From assembly GCF_000496575.1 (NCBI RefSeq), contig NZ_AYKT01000008.1:62001-126000 (forward strand): a stretch of 64,000 bases of DNA, read 5' to 3'. Under the pieces are notes generated by a model. That model did no database searches. It was not told where the DNA came from and saw nothing but the letters and a program-made list of their open reading frames with translations. The position numbers were made by a program, and so were the translations under genes. This document shows positions 56,785 through 64,000 of the stretch, in pieces (position 1 is the stretch's first letter; every line of letters begins with the position of its first letter). This stretch comes from Geobacillus thermodenitrificans subsp. thermodenitrificans DSM 465. GTDB taxonomy: Bacteria > Bacillota > Bacilli > Bacillales > Anoxybacillaceae.

Positions 56785-58653
56785 GTGAAGAAAAAAGTGA
56801 TTTCCGCGTTGTCGGGGTTGGCGGTTGGGGTGCTGGCGTCGACTGTCTTTTTCGGGAATTTTTCTACTCCTGACACCGTTTCCAACGCATCGGCCAAAAC
56901 CGATGCTGAAAAAGTGTACGTTCCGTTTGGCGAAAAAGATGAATACTACTTGTTCGCTTCTGGCGGCCATTCGGGGCAAATGTTTATTTATGGGGTACCG
57001 TCGATGCGCCGCATTCGCACTGTCCCTGTTTTTTCGCCTGATTCGGCGACCGGCTATGGGTGGGATGCCCACTCGAAAAAAATGCTTGGCGGCTACACGT
57101 GGGGAGATCTGCATCACCCGGCTTTCTCGGAAACAAACGGAGAATATGACGGCAAGTATATGTTTGCCACTGATGTGGCGAACAGCCGGGCGGCGGTAAT
57201 GGATTTAAAAACGTTTACAGTCAAAGACATTATCGAAGTCCCCAACACGAGCGGTCCGCACTGTGCCGCGTTTGTGACTGAGAATACCGAGTACTTATTT
57301 TTACCGACCCGGTTTTCGGTTCCGCTTGGCCATCAGTACGCCTCGCTTGATGAGTATAGCGAAAAATACCGTGGCGTCATGAGTGCGGTCACGTTCAATG
57401 AAAAAGCGCAAAAGCTGCACATCGCCTATCAAGTTGCGCTGCCCCCGTGGTCGTACGATTTGTCCGATGCCGGGAAAAAAATATCAAAAGATTGGGCCGT
57501 GCTGACAACGTACAATACCGAAGAAGCGACAACGAACTTAGAAATTAACGCATCTCAAGAAGACCGCGATTTTATCGTGTTGTTCAACTGGAAAGAGCTT
57601 GAGAACATGGTGAAGGAAGGAAAATATGACAACGTCGGCGGCCAAAAAATGATCTTCCCGGAAAAGCATAAAGGGGGCATTTATTTGGTACCGGTCGCCA
57701 AATCGCCGCATGGCGTCGATGTCACTCCAGACGGAAAATATTTTATCGCTTCTGGGAAGCTCGCTCCGCTGTTGACGGTGTTTTCGTTTGAAAAGGCGTT
57801 TCAAGCGATTGAAAAGAAAGAGTTTGCTGGTGAGCGGAACGGCATTCCGATTTTGAAATATGAATCGGTGATGGAGCGGGAAGTCAATCCGGAAAACGCG
57901 CTTGGGCCGTTGCATACGCAGTTTGACGACAAAGGCATGGCGTATACGACGATGTTTATTTCGTCTGAAGTCGTGAAATGGAATCCGGAAACTGGGGAAG
58001 TGCTTGACCGCGTCCCGGTTCAATATTCGCCGGGGCATGCCGTCGCGGCTGAGGGGGATACGGTGTCTCCGGACGGCAAATACTTAGTGTCGCTCAACAA
58101 GTTGGCAAAAGACAGCTATTTATCGGTTGGGCCGTCCCATCCGGAATCGATGCAGCTCATTGACATTAGCGGTGAGAAAATGAAAGTGATTCAATCCTCG
58201 CCGGTCGATCCGGAACCGCACTATGGACAAATGATTAAGGCCGATAAAATTAAAACGGTTGAAGTGTATCCGAAAGATGAAAACCATCCGAATGCGGTTT
58301 ACAACCAAAAAGATGCCCGCATTGTCCGAAAAGGAAATGAAGTGCACGTCTACGGCATCGCGATGCGTTCGAAGTTTATTTTTGACGCCAACGCGAAACG
58401 GCCGGATGTCATTGAAGTGAATGAAGGGGATAAAGTCGTCGTCCACCTGACGAACTTAGACTTTGATGAAGACATTACCCATGGTTTTGCCATCAATCAG
58501 TATAACTTGAATATGGAAATCCAGCCAGGGCAAACGAATACGATTGAGTTTACCGCTGATAAGCCAGGAACATATCCGTTGTATTGCACGAACTTCTGTT
58601 CGGCGCTGCATCAAGAAATGACCGGATATTTGTTAGTGAAGCCGAAACAATGA
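56785..58653 (+). CDS. nosZ: Nitrous oxide reductase (Sec-type, clade II)
   Basis: 622 residues. GTG start behind GGGAGGG. A Sec signal (KKKVISALSGLAVGVLASTVF) rather than a twin-Arg signal marks clade II NosZ. The N-terminal seven-bladed propeller holds the CuZ His ligands in GGHSGQM, GDLHHPAFS and GPHCAAF. The C-terminal cupredoxin domain has the CuA motif CTNFCSALHQEM. It reduces N2O to N2 outside the membrane. The remaining nos genes follow in one unit. Confidence 0.95.
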   Translation: MKKKVISALSGLAVGVLASTVFFGNFSTPDTVSNASAKTDAEKVYVPFGEKDEYYLFASGGHSGQMFIYGVPSMRRIRTVPVFSPDSATGYGWDAHSKKMLGGYTWGDLHHPAFSETNGEYDGKYMFATDVANSRAAVMDLKTFTVKDIIEVPNTSGPHCAAFVTENTEYLFLPTRFSVPLGHQYASLDEYSEKYRGVMSAVTFNEKAQKLHIAYQVALPPWSYDLSDAGKKISKDWAVLTTYNTEEATTNLEINASQEDRDFIVLFNWKELENMVKEGKYDNVGGQKMIFPEKHKGGIYLVPVAKSPHGVDVTPDGKYFIASGKLAPLLTVFSFEKAFQAIEKKEFAGERNGIPILKYESVMEREVNPENALGPLHTQFDDKGMAYTTMFISSEVVKWNPETGEVLDRVPVQYSPGHAVAAEGDTVSPDGKYLVSLNKLAKDSYLSVGPSHPESMQLIDISGEKMKVIQSSPVDPEPHYGQMIKADKIKTVEVYPKDENHPNAVYNQKDARIVRKGNEVHVYGIAMRSKFIFDANAKRPDVIEVNEGDKVVVHLTNLDFDEDITHGFAINQYNLNMEIQPGQTNTIEFTADKPGTYPLYCTNFCSALHQEMTGYLLVKPKQ

Positions 58654-58704
58654 GCCGAGGGGGGCGGTTGCGTCCCCCTTGACTAGCAAAAGAGGTGTGG
58701 AAAA

Positions 58705-59271
58705 ATGGCCGCAGCGAAACTGTCTGTTCTGTCTGCCGCCCTTGTCGGCGCGGCCGGGGGATTATTGCTTTTATCTTTGGCGTTTCCGTGGTGGGGGATG
58801 AATTTCATTGCTCCACAATATCCGGAAGGATTAGAGATTGTTGTTTACCCGAATAAGCTTGAGGGAGATATCGAGATTATTAACGGGCTCAATCATTATA
58901 TCGGTATGAAGCCATTTAGTGAAGAAAGCTTTCCCGAACTCGGATATTTGTCTTACATCGTGATCGCCATGGCCATAGCGGCATTCATCGTGGCGCTAAC
59001 TAGAAGCAAAAGCGGGCTGTACGTACTGATCGCCGTGTTTCTCATCGGCGGGGCGCTTGGTATTTACGATATTCACCGCTGGCTCGTTGACTTTGGAACG
59101 AATTTAAACGATAGCGCCCCGATCGATATCGAACCGTTTGTGCCACCAATTTTCGGAGAAAACCGGATCGCCAATTTTACCACGTTCAGCTATTTTGCGA
59201 CTGGTGCGTATATCGTCGGTGTTGCGTTCGTTTGCCTGCTCGTTCCGTTATGGAAGGAGAGAAAAAAATGA
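58705..59271 (+). CDS. Four-helix membrane protein of the nos operon (NosB-like)
   Basis: 188 residues with four membrane helices (about 5-28, 72-93, 98-117, 160-182) and an extracytoplasmic loop with WWGMNFIAPQYPEG and NHYIGMKPF. It occupies the place of nosB in clade II nos clusters. No motif proves its role; electron transfer or CuZ maturation is possible. Its stop overlaps the nosD start (ATGA). Confidence 0.7.
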   Translation: MAAAKLSVLSAALVGAAGGLLLLSLAFPWWGMNFIAPQYPEGLEIVVYPNKLEGDIEIINGLNHYIGMKPFSEESFPELGYLSYIVIAMAIAAFIVALTRSKSGLYVLIAVFLIGGALGIYDIHRWLVDFGTNLNDSAPIDIEPFVPPIFGENRIANFTTFSYFATGAYIVGVAFVCLLVPLWKERKK

Positions 59272-60569
59272 AACGATGGCTGCTCATTTCCTTGTTCATT
59301 TTTTTCTTTTTCGATGTTCCGAAAGAAGCGGCTGCCGGTCAGACGCTGCAGCAGCTGATTGACGCTGCTCCAGCTCATGGAACGATTCGTCTAACAGGCC
59401 AAACGTACAGTGGCAATATTGTCATCGACAAGCCGCTGACGATCATCGGCGCAAAAGGCACGGTTATTCGAGGAAACGGGCGTGGCAACGTGATTTCGAT
59501 CAAGGCGCCGCATGTGGTCATCAAGCATGTGACTGTCACGAATAGCGGAAAAAGCCGGAGCACGCAAGAAGAATACGCCGGCATCAAAGTTTATTCCGAT
59601 TACAATACGCTCGAACACATTACAGTAAAACAATCGTTTCATGGCATTTACTTGAGTCAGGCGCATCATAACCGGATCGCCAATGTGCGAGTGATCGGCG
59701 AACAAAACGGGGAAATCGCTGGACAAGGAAATGGGCTGCATATTTATTATTCTAATTTTAATAAGCTCGAAAACAACACCATTGTCGGAACGAGGGATGG
59801 CATCTTTTTTGACTATGCGAACCATAACGTCGCGAAGGGAAACAAAGTGTCGCACACCCGTTACGGGCTTCATTACATGTATTCGGATGACAATGCGTTT
59901 TATGACAATACGTTTATGCTCAATAACGGCGGGGCGGCGATCATGAACTCGAACCGGATTATCTTGAAAAACAACTGCTTTTTATTCAATAAAGGAATGC
60001 GTTCGTTTGGGTTGTTGCTGCAAATGGCGAACGATAACCGAATCATTGACAATACGTTTTATCAAAACGAGCGGGGGCTGTATGTCGATCAGTCGAACGA
60101 TAATTTTGTGCGACGAAACGTTTTTTTGCAAAATGAGATCGGTATTGAGCTTTGGGCGAGTTCACAGCGCCAAACGTTTACGGAAAACCGGCTTTGGAAA
60201 AATACGATTGCCGTTACGCGCCTTGGCGGCGAGGACAATAACAGCTGGGATTTTCGCGGCGTTGGCAATGATTGGGGCGACGAAGCGGCGTTGCTTGATT
60301 TGAACGAAGATGGGAAAGGAGATTCCCCGTTTCGCTATGCGTCTTCCTTTCATAAGTTAGCGGAAGAAAATGAACTGGCGTACTTGTTTTTATCGTCGCC
60401 AAGCTTAGGCGTCTATGAGGCCATCAACGAATGGCGGCAAGCAGGCGAAGTGATGGCGGTCGATCATGCGCCGCTTGTGAAAAAGAGCGCATCGGCTAGT
60501 TGGTGGTGGGGATTGCTTGGCTTTGGAGCCATCACGGTGATTGGTCTGCAAAGGAGGGGGAGGAGATGA
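59268..60569 (+). CDS. nosD: NosD, periplasmic copper-site maturation protein
   Basis: 433 residues from ATG 59268 behind GGAGAG. A signal peptide (KRWLLISLFIFFFFDVPKEAAAG) is followed by right-handed beta-helix repeats rich in N and H (HNRIANV, FNKLENN, ANHNVAKGN, DDNAFYDNT), the CASH/NosD fold. A C-terminal membrane helix (SWWWGLLGFGAITVIGL) anchors it. It helps assemble the CuZ site of NosZ with the NosFY transporter. Confidence 0.92.
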   Translation: MKRWLLISLFIFFFFDVPKEAAAGQTLQQLIDAAPAHGTIRLTGQTYSGNIVIDKPLTIIGAKGTVIRGNGRGNVISIKAPHVVIKHVTVTNSGKSRSTQEEYAGIKVYSDYNTLEHITVKQSFHGIYLSQAHHNRIANVRVIGEQNGEIAGQGNGLHIYYSNFNKLENNTIVGTRDGIFFDYANHNVAKGNKVSHTRYGLHYMYSDDNAFYDNTFMLNNGGAAIMNSNRIILKNNCFLFNKGMRSFGLLLQMANDNRIIDNTFYQNERGLYVDQSNDNFVRRNVFLQNEIGIELWASSQRQTFTENRLWKNTIAVTRLGGEDNNSWDFRGVGNDWGDEAALLDLNEDGKGDSPFRYASSFHKLAEENELAYLFLSSPSLGVYEAINEWRQAGEVMAVDHAPLVKKSASASWWWGLLGFGAITVIGLQRRGRR

Positions 60570-61363
60570 GCTACATTTGGAAAGAATGGCTTGAGCTTTC
60601 GCGGGGGAAGGCGTTTTGGTTGTTTTTTCTGCTGGTTGTTGCCGCATCGCTTTCCGTGTTGATGAGCGCTAAGTCATTGCCGGCTGAGCATGGATTGACG
60701 ATTTTTTTGCAGATGATGTTTGACATGAATGCATACATTGTGCCGCTTCTTTGTTTATTTTTTGCTTCTTTTTCCGTCATGCAGGAGAAGGAGCAGCGGA
60801 CGATGGTGATGATTGTCGCAAAAAGTGGATCACCTTGGCAGTTTTTATGGAAAAAAAGCGCGGCGATCCAGCTCATTACGATGATGGTGTTTGTCGTCTG
60901 GTACTTCGTTTTGATTATTCCAGCCAAGTTTTGGTTTGTCTTTCATTTATCGTATTTTCTCTACTTTTTGCTCGCCACGGTGGTGCTCGTGTTCATTTTT
61001 AACCAAATCGGAATTGGGCTAGGGTTCGCGTGCAAGACGAAAATTCAATTGATTGGCGCCAATTTGTTTGCCGCATTCTTTTTCATTTATTTGTATGACT
61101 TTGTACTGCTTTATATTTTGCCGTCGGTGACGTATGACAATGTGCATGTGTTCTCATTGGTTTATTTTCTGCAGCCGCTTCATGCGCTCCGTTTTTACTT
61201 AGAGACGTCGCTCGGGATGTTCTCGCTTGATTATTTGTCACGGACGATGAAAAAATTTTTCTCCTTCCCTCCCGGCGCTCTTGTTGCGTTGAATATGTTC
61301 GTCTGGGGGCTTGGGGCATTGGTGGCATCGATGGTATGGAGTCGAAAGGGGGAAGAACGATGA
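60566..61363 (+). CDS. nosY: NosY, ABC permease for nos maturation
   Basis: 265 residues from ATG 60566, overlapping the nosD stop and preceded by AAAGGAGGGGGAGG; a longer frame from 60500 lies inside nosD. Six membrane helices are visible with the motif FASFSVMQEKEQRTMVMIVAKSGSPWQFLWKKS after the second helix, as in NosY/ABC-2-type permeases. It pairs with NosF. Confidence 0.88.
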   Translation: MSYIWKEWLELSRGKAFWLFFLLVVAASLSVLMSAKSLPAEHGLTIFLQMMFDMNAYIVPLLCLFFASFSVMQEKEQRTMVMIVAKSGSPWQFLWKKSAAIQLITMMVFVVWYFVLIIPAKFWFVFHLSYFLYFLLATVVLVFIFNQIGIGLGFACKTKIQLIGANLFAAFFFIYLYDFVLLYILPSVTYDNVHVFSLVYFLQPLHALRFYLETSLGMFSLDYLSRTMKKFFSFPPGALVALNMFVWGLGALVASMVWSRKGEER

Positions 61364-62028
61364 TTGAAGTGACAGGGTTGACGGTTTCCTACCGAAACAA
61401 TAAAGTGCTTGATGACGTCGATCTTGTCATTCATAAAGGGGAGCGGTGTGCCTTAGTTGGGCGGAATGGCGCTGGCAAGTCGACATTGATTCATAGTTTG
61501 TTGAATTTGCTTCCGGCAGTGCGCGGAACGGTATATATTGATGGCATTGATCATCGGCGGCATGAGTGGAAAAAGAAAGTCGCTTATTTGCCGGAAAAGT
61601 TTCAGTTGTATCCCCAGTTAACGGGTGAGGAAAATGTTCGCTTTTTTGCCTCGTTGCACGGTGTGGTCGATGAACAGCGGATCGAAGACGTTTTGCACAC
61701 CGTTCGGTTATGGGAAGCACGTCATATGAAAAGCAAACAGTATTCGAAAGGGATGCTGCAGCGGCTTGGGCTTGCCATTATGCTTTACTATGATGCTGAC
61801 TTGCTGATTTTAGACGAGCCGACAAGCGGGCTCGATCCGTTAGGACGGGCGGAGGTGTTGATGATTTTACGCTCTTTGCCGAACAAAACGATATTGCTGT
61901 CGTCGCACCATATCGATGAAGTAAGGCAGCTTTGCACCCATGTCGCTTACTTGGAAAACGGGAAAATCACGAAATATCGAATCGAAGAATTTGAACTGAG
62001 CGCACTGATGGGGGGGAGAATAAAGTGA
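61360..62028 (+). CDS. nosF: NosF, ABC ATPase for nos maturation
   Basis: 222 residues from ATG 61360, overlapping the nosY stop. Walker A is GRNGAGKSTL, the signature is YSKGMLQRLGLA, and Walker B is LLILDEPTSGLDPLGRAEV with the H-loop SSHHIDEV. It supplies energy to NosY for export of a factor needed by the copper centres of NosZ. Confidence 0.92.
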   Translation: MIEVTGLTVSYRNNKVLDDVDLVIHKGERCALVGRNGAGKSTLIHSLLNLLPAVRGTVYIDGIDHRRHEWKKKVAYLPEKFQLYPQLTGEENVRFFASLHGVVDEQRIEDVLHTVRLWEARHMKSKQYSKGMLQRLGLAIMLYYDADLLILDEPTSGLDPLGRAEVLMILRSLPNKTILLSSHHIDEVRQLCTHVAYLENGKITKYRIEEFELSALMGGRIK

Positions 62029-62936
62029 AGCAACGATGGATGCTCGTTATGGCTGCTCTTCTCTTCTTGCTTGCCGGATGCCAAGGAAACGATTGGACCG
62101 TGTCGGTGAAAACGTCTCCCTTTTATAAGGAGGGGACAGCTTCTTCGTTTGCGATCGCCATTCAAAAGGATGGGAAACCAGCCAGCGGGCTTGAAGTGAC
62201 GGCGATATTTGAGATGGCGAATATGGATCATGGGCAAATCGTTGCCTCGTTGGAGGAGAAGGAAGACGGCCTTTATGAAGGGGATGTGCAGCTGCCGATG
62301 GAAGGGGAATGGGATGTTTTGTTGCAAATCAAAGACGGTAATGAGACGATCGAAAAGCTTGTTACACTAGAGGTGAAGCGGCAAGACGTAGCGGCGATGA
62401 TCAATGGGACGGCGATTACGACGGCAGATGTCAAGTTTTATCAAACACGCTGGCAAATTGAGATCTCCTCGGCTATGGAGGCGGTCAAAAAGAAGTATCG
62501 GGGCGAAGAGCTCAACGAGCGGATCAGTTATTGGGAGCGGCAGCTGAATGAGACGGCTGAGCCTCGCTCCGCTGTTACCCGTCTCATTGAACTGCATTCG
62601 ATGGCGCTGCTTGCTGAAGAAAAAGGCTATTCGGTAGATGAACCGGTCGTTGATCGTGAAGTAGAAAAAAGAAAGCGTCAATACGAAGGGAGCGAAACCG
62701 CTCGAACGCTCCTCCGCCAATACGGTGAATCGGCATTTTGGGAGCAAGAACGGCGATATGTCCGGCTTGTTTTGTTGGCGCAAAACGTGTGGAATGACAT
62801 GGTGGAACAAGTCAAAAATGAGCATCCGGATGTAACGGAGGCGGAGATGCGTTTTTTAGCACAAAAGAAGTACGATGAATTGCTCGTTTCCCAAATCGAC
62901 TCCTTGCACATTCAACTATATCTTTCCGAATTATAG
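62025..62936 (+). CDS. Lipoprotein with YtkA-like and SurA-like domains at the end of the nos operon
   Basis: 303 residues from GTG 62025, overlapping the nosF stop (GTGA). A lipobox LLAGCQG sits near residue 19. Residues about 20-125 look like a FixH/YtkA-like beta domain with a Met/His-rich MANMDHGQIV and EGEWDVLLQI. Residues 126-303 resemble the SurA/PrsA N-terminal helical region (AAMINGTAITTADVKFYQTRWQ, then a charged helical part) without a parvulin domain. It takes the place of the copper chaperone gene nosL, which is absent here. A role in delivering copper or folding NosZ is possible but inferred. Confidence 0.7.
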   Translation: MKQRWMLVMAALLFLLAGCQGNDWTVSVKTSPFYKEGTASSFAIAIQKDGKPASGLEVTAIFEMANMDHGQIVASLEEKEDGLYEGDVQLPMEGEWDVLLQIKDGNETIEKLVTLEVKRQDVAAMINGTAITTADVKFYQTRWQIEISSAMEAVKKKYRGEELNERISYWERQLNETAEPRSAVTRLIELHSMALLAEEKGYSVDEPVVDREVEKRKRQYEGSETARTLLRQYGESAFWEQERRYVRLVLLAQNVWNDMVEQVKNEHPDVTEAEMRFLAQKKYDELLVSQIDSLHIQLYLSEL

Positions 62937-62942
62937 TTCAGC

Positions 62943-62978
62943 AACATTGCCTGACGAAATGAAAGGCAATGTTTTTTT
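62943..62978 (+). terminator. Terminator of the nos operon
   Basis: AACATTGCC at 62943-62951 pairs with GGCAATGTT at 62965-62973, followed by five more T residues. Confidence 0.92.
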
Positions 62979-63011
62979 GTTGTTGGTGATGAATGATCAT
63001 GACCGTTTTAA

Positions 63012-63083
63012 ATGATATTTTTGATTAATATTGAGTGTTAATGAATGATTTTGATTGATTTTTTCTCTGTTTTCGCTTATGAT
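63012..63083 (+). promoter_or_regulatory. Promoter and repeated TTGATT-type sites of the fru operon
   Basis: TTGATT (63055-63060) and TATGAT (63078-63083) are spaced by 17 bases as -35 and -10. Upstream and across the -35 the sequences TTTTTGATTAAT and ATGATTTTGATTGATTTT repeat a TTGATT unit three times. DeoR-type regulators such as FruR bind such direct repeats, so autoregulation is likely. Confidence 0.6.
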
Positions 63084-63123
63084 AGGGATACAAGCGATAT
63101 CGATCATCATGGGAGGTGGAAAC

Positions 63124-63876
63124 GTGCTGACCGAAGAGCGCCACCGTCTCATTTTGGAACTTTTGGCGCAAAAAGAAATTGTCAAGCTGCAAGAGCTCGT
63201 GGAGGCGACCGGTTCTTCCGAGTCGACGATTCGTCGCGATTTGACGCAGCTTGAAAAAGAAAAAAAGCTGCGCCGCGTGCACGGTGGAGCAGCCTTGTTG
63301 CAACAAAAACGTGAAGAGTTAAGCGTGTCGGAAAAATCGCTGAAGTATATAGAAGAAAAGCAGCGAATCGCCGCTTATGCGGCCAGTTTGGTACAAAAAG
63401 GAAACTGTATTTATTTGGATGCAGGAACGACAACGTGGGAAATGATTCCACATTTGGCTGACAAAGAGGTCACTGTTGTCACGAATGGTGTGATGCATGT
63501 GGAACGGTTGCTTGAACATAACATAACGACGTACTTAGTCGGCGGCATGATTAAGCCAAAGACGAAAGCGTTGATTGGGCGAGGGGCCATCGAGTCGCTG
63601 CGGCAGTACCGCTTTGACCAATGCTTTATCGGTGCTAACGGTGTTCATGACGAGTATGGCTACACGACGCCGGATCCGGAAGAGGCGCTGGTCAAATATA
63701 CGGCAATGCAGCTGGCGCAACGCGCGTATGTGCTTGCGGATCATTCGAAACTCAATGAGAGCGCGTTTGCCAAAATTGCTGATTTAAACGAGGCTGTGTT
63801 GATTACTGATGAGTTGGATGAAGAGTGGCAAGAACGATATGAAGCAAAAACGATTGTCGAGGTTGTTCGCGTATGA
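63124..63876 (+). CDS. fruR: DeoR-family regulator of the fructose operon
   Basis: 250 residues from GTG 63124 behind GGGAGGTGG; the longer frame from 63055 crosses the promoter. The DeoR winged helix is LTEERHRLILELLAQKEIVKLQELVEATGSSESTIRRDLTQLE, and the sugar-phosphate domain has YLDAGTTTWEMIPHL, VTNGVMH, FIGANGVHDEYGYTTPDPEEALVK and LADHSKL. It represses fru genes until fructose-1-phosphate appears. The stop overlaps the fruK start. Confidence 0.9.
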   Translation: MLTEERHRLILELLAQKEIVKLQELVEATGSSESTIRRDLTQLEKEKKLRRVHGGAALLQQKREELSVSEKSLKYIEEKQRIAAYAASLVQKGNCIYLDAGTTTWEMIPHLADKEVTVVTNGVMHVERLLEHNITTYLVGGMIKPKTKALIGRGAIESLRQYRFDQCFIGANGVHDEYGYTTPDPEEALVKYTAMQLAQRAYVLADHSKLNESAFAKIADLNEAVLITDELDEEWQERYEAKTIVEVVRV

Positions 63877-64000
63877 TTTACACATGTACGTTTAATCCAT
63901 CTGTTGACTATGTGGTTCATGTTGATGAATTGCGTGTCGGCGAACTGAACCGTGCGCTGAAAACGTTGACATTCCCAGGAGGGAAAGGAATTAACGTGTC
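63873..64000 (+). CDS. fruK: 1-phosphofructokinase, N-terminal part (partial)
   Basis: The first 42 codons of a PfkB-family kinase run off the right edge. The start TCTFNPSVDYVVHVDEL and the substrate-binding TLTFPGGKGINVS are typical of 1-phosphofructokinase. Its ATG overlaps the fruR stop (ATGA), and the position after fruR agrees with the Bacillus order fruR-fruK-fruA. Confidence 0.9.
   Translation, partial: MIYTCTFNPSVDYVVHVDELRVGELNRALKTLTFPGGKGINV

Overview
The window is a chromosomal segment of a thermophilic Geobacillus (G. stearothermophilus or G. thermodenitrificans type). Gene content and order between about 2.7 and 36.5 kb match the hemicellulose-utilisation locus known from G. 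stearothermophilus T6, the fru, feo, tnrA and yko genes are Bacillus-type, and the nos operon encodes a Sec-type (clade II) nitrous oxide reductase like that of G. thermodenitrificans. The assignment is from recognised protein families and motifs; no database search was run.

Layout. 0-2.3 kb is a scarred junction: the tail of an AraM/EgsA-type dehydrogenase (end of an arabinose/arabinan locus), a decayed DDE transposase on the minus strand, and the tail of a Gfo/Idh/MocA oxidoreductase. 2.4-8.5 kb is xynDCEFG: a two-component system and a xylo-oligosaccharide ABC importer. 8.7-13.7 kb carries an aldose 1-epimerase, a polysaccharide deacetylase, the GH52 beta-xylosidase XynB2 and the intracellular GH10 xylanase XynA2, the last with a frameshift. 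13.7-27.3 kb is the glucuronic-acid branch: importer AguEFG, alpha-glucuronidase AguA (GH67), beta-xylosidase XynB (GH39), KdgK, KdgA, regulator UxuR, UxaC, UxuA, UxuB, followed by a DUF624 membrane protein. 28.2-29.5 kb is the secreted xylanase XynA on the minus strand. 30-36.5 kb is a Nif3-like protein (XynX), acetyl-xylan esterase Axe2, GH43 beta-xylosidase XynB3, and xylAB.

These genes form one pathway. XynA cuts decorated xylan outside the cell. Two binding-protein importers without their own ATPase bring in xylo-oligosaccharides and aldouronic acids. Intracellular esterase, alpha-glucuronidase, xylanase and three unrelated beta-xylosidases reduce them to xylose, acetate and glucuronate. 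Xylose enters XylA/XylB; glucuronate goes through UxaC, UxuB, UxuA, KdgK and KdgA to pyruvate and glyceraldehyde-3-phosphate. Three promoters carry near-identical XylR-type operators overlapping the -35 element; the glucuronate genes carry a different palindrome, likely for UxuR.

36.7-64 kb is more ordinary chromosome: a nitronate monooxygenase-like enzyme, an iron alcohol dehydrogenase, a thioesterase, tnrA with two divergent small genes and two TnrA boxes, a cellobiose-type PTS operon with a 6-phospho-beta-glucosidase and GntR regulator, a ykoN/ykoP/ykoQ-like group, an endonuclease I, a BASS-family transporter, feoAB with a Cys-rich partner, a DUF5317 protein with a 30-residue downstream ORF, a GGDEF/HD-GYP protein with mosaic base composition, the nos operon (cytochrome c, nosZ, nosB-like, nosD, nosY, nosF, and an unusual two-domain lipoprotein) behind a well-placed Fnr-type site, and the start of the fructose operon (fruR, fruK).
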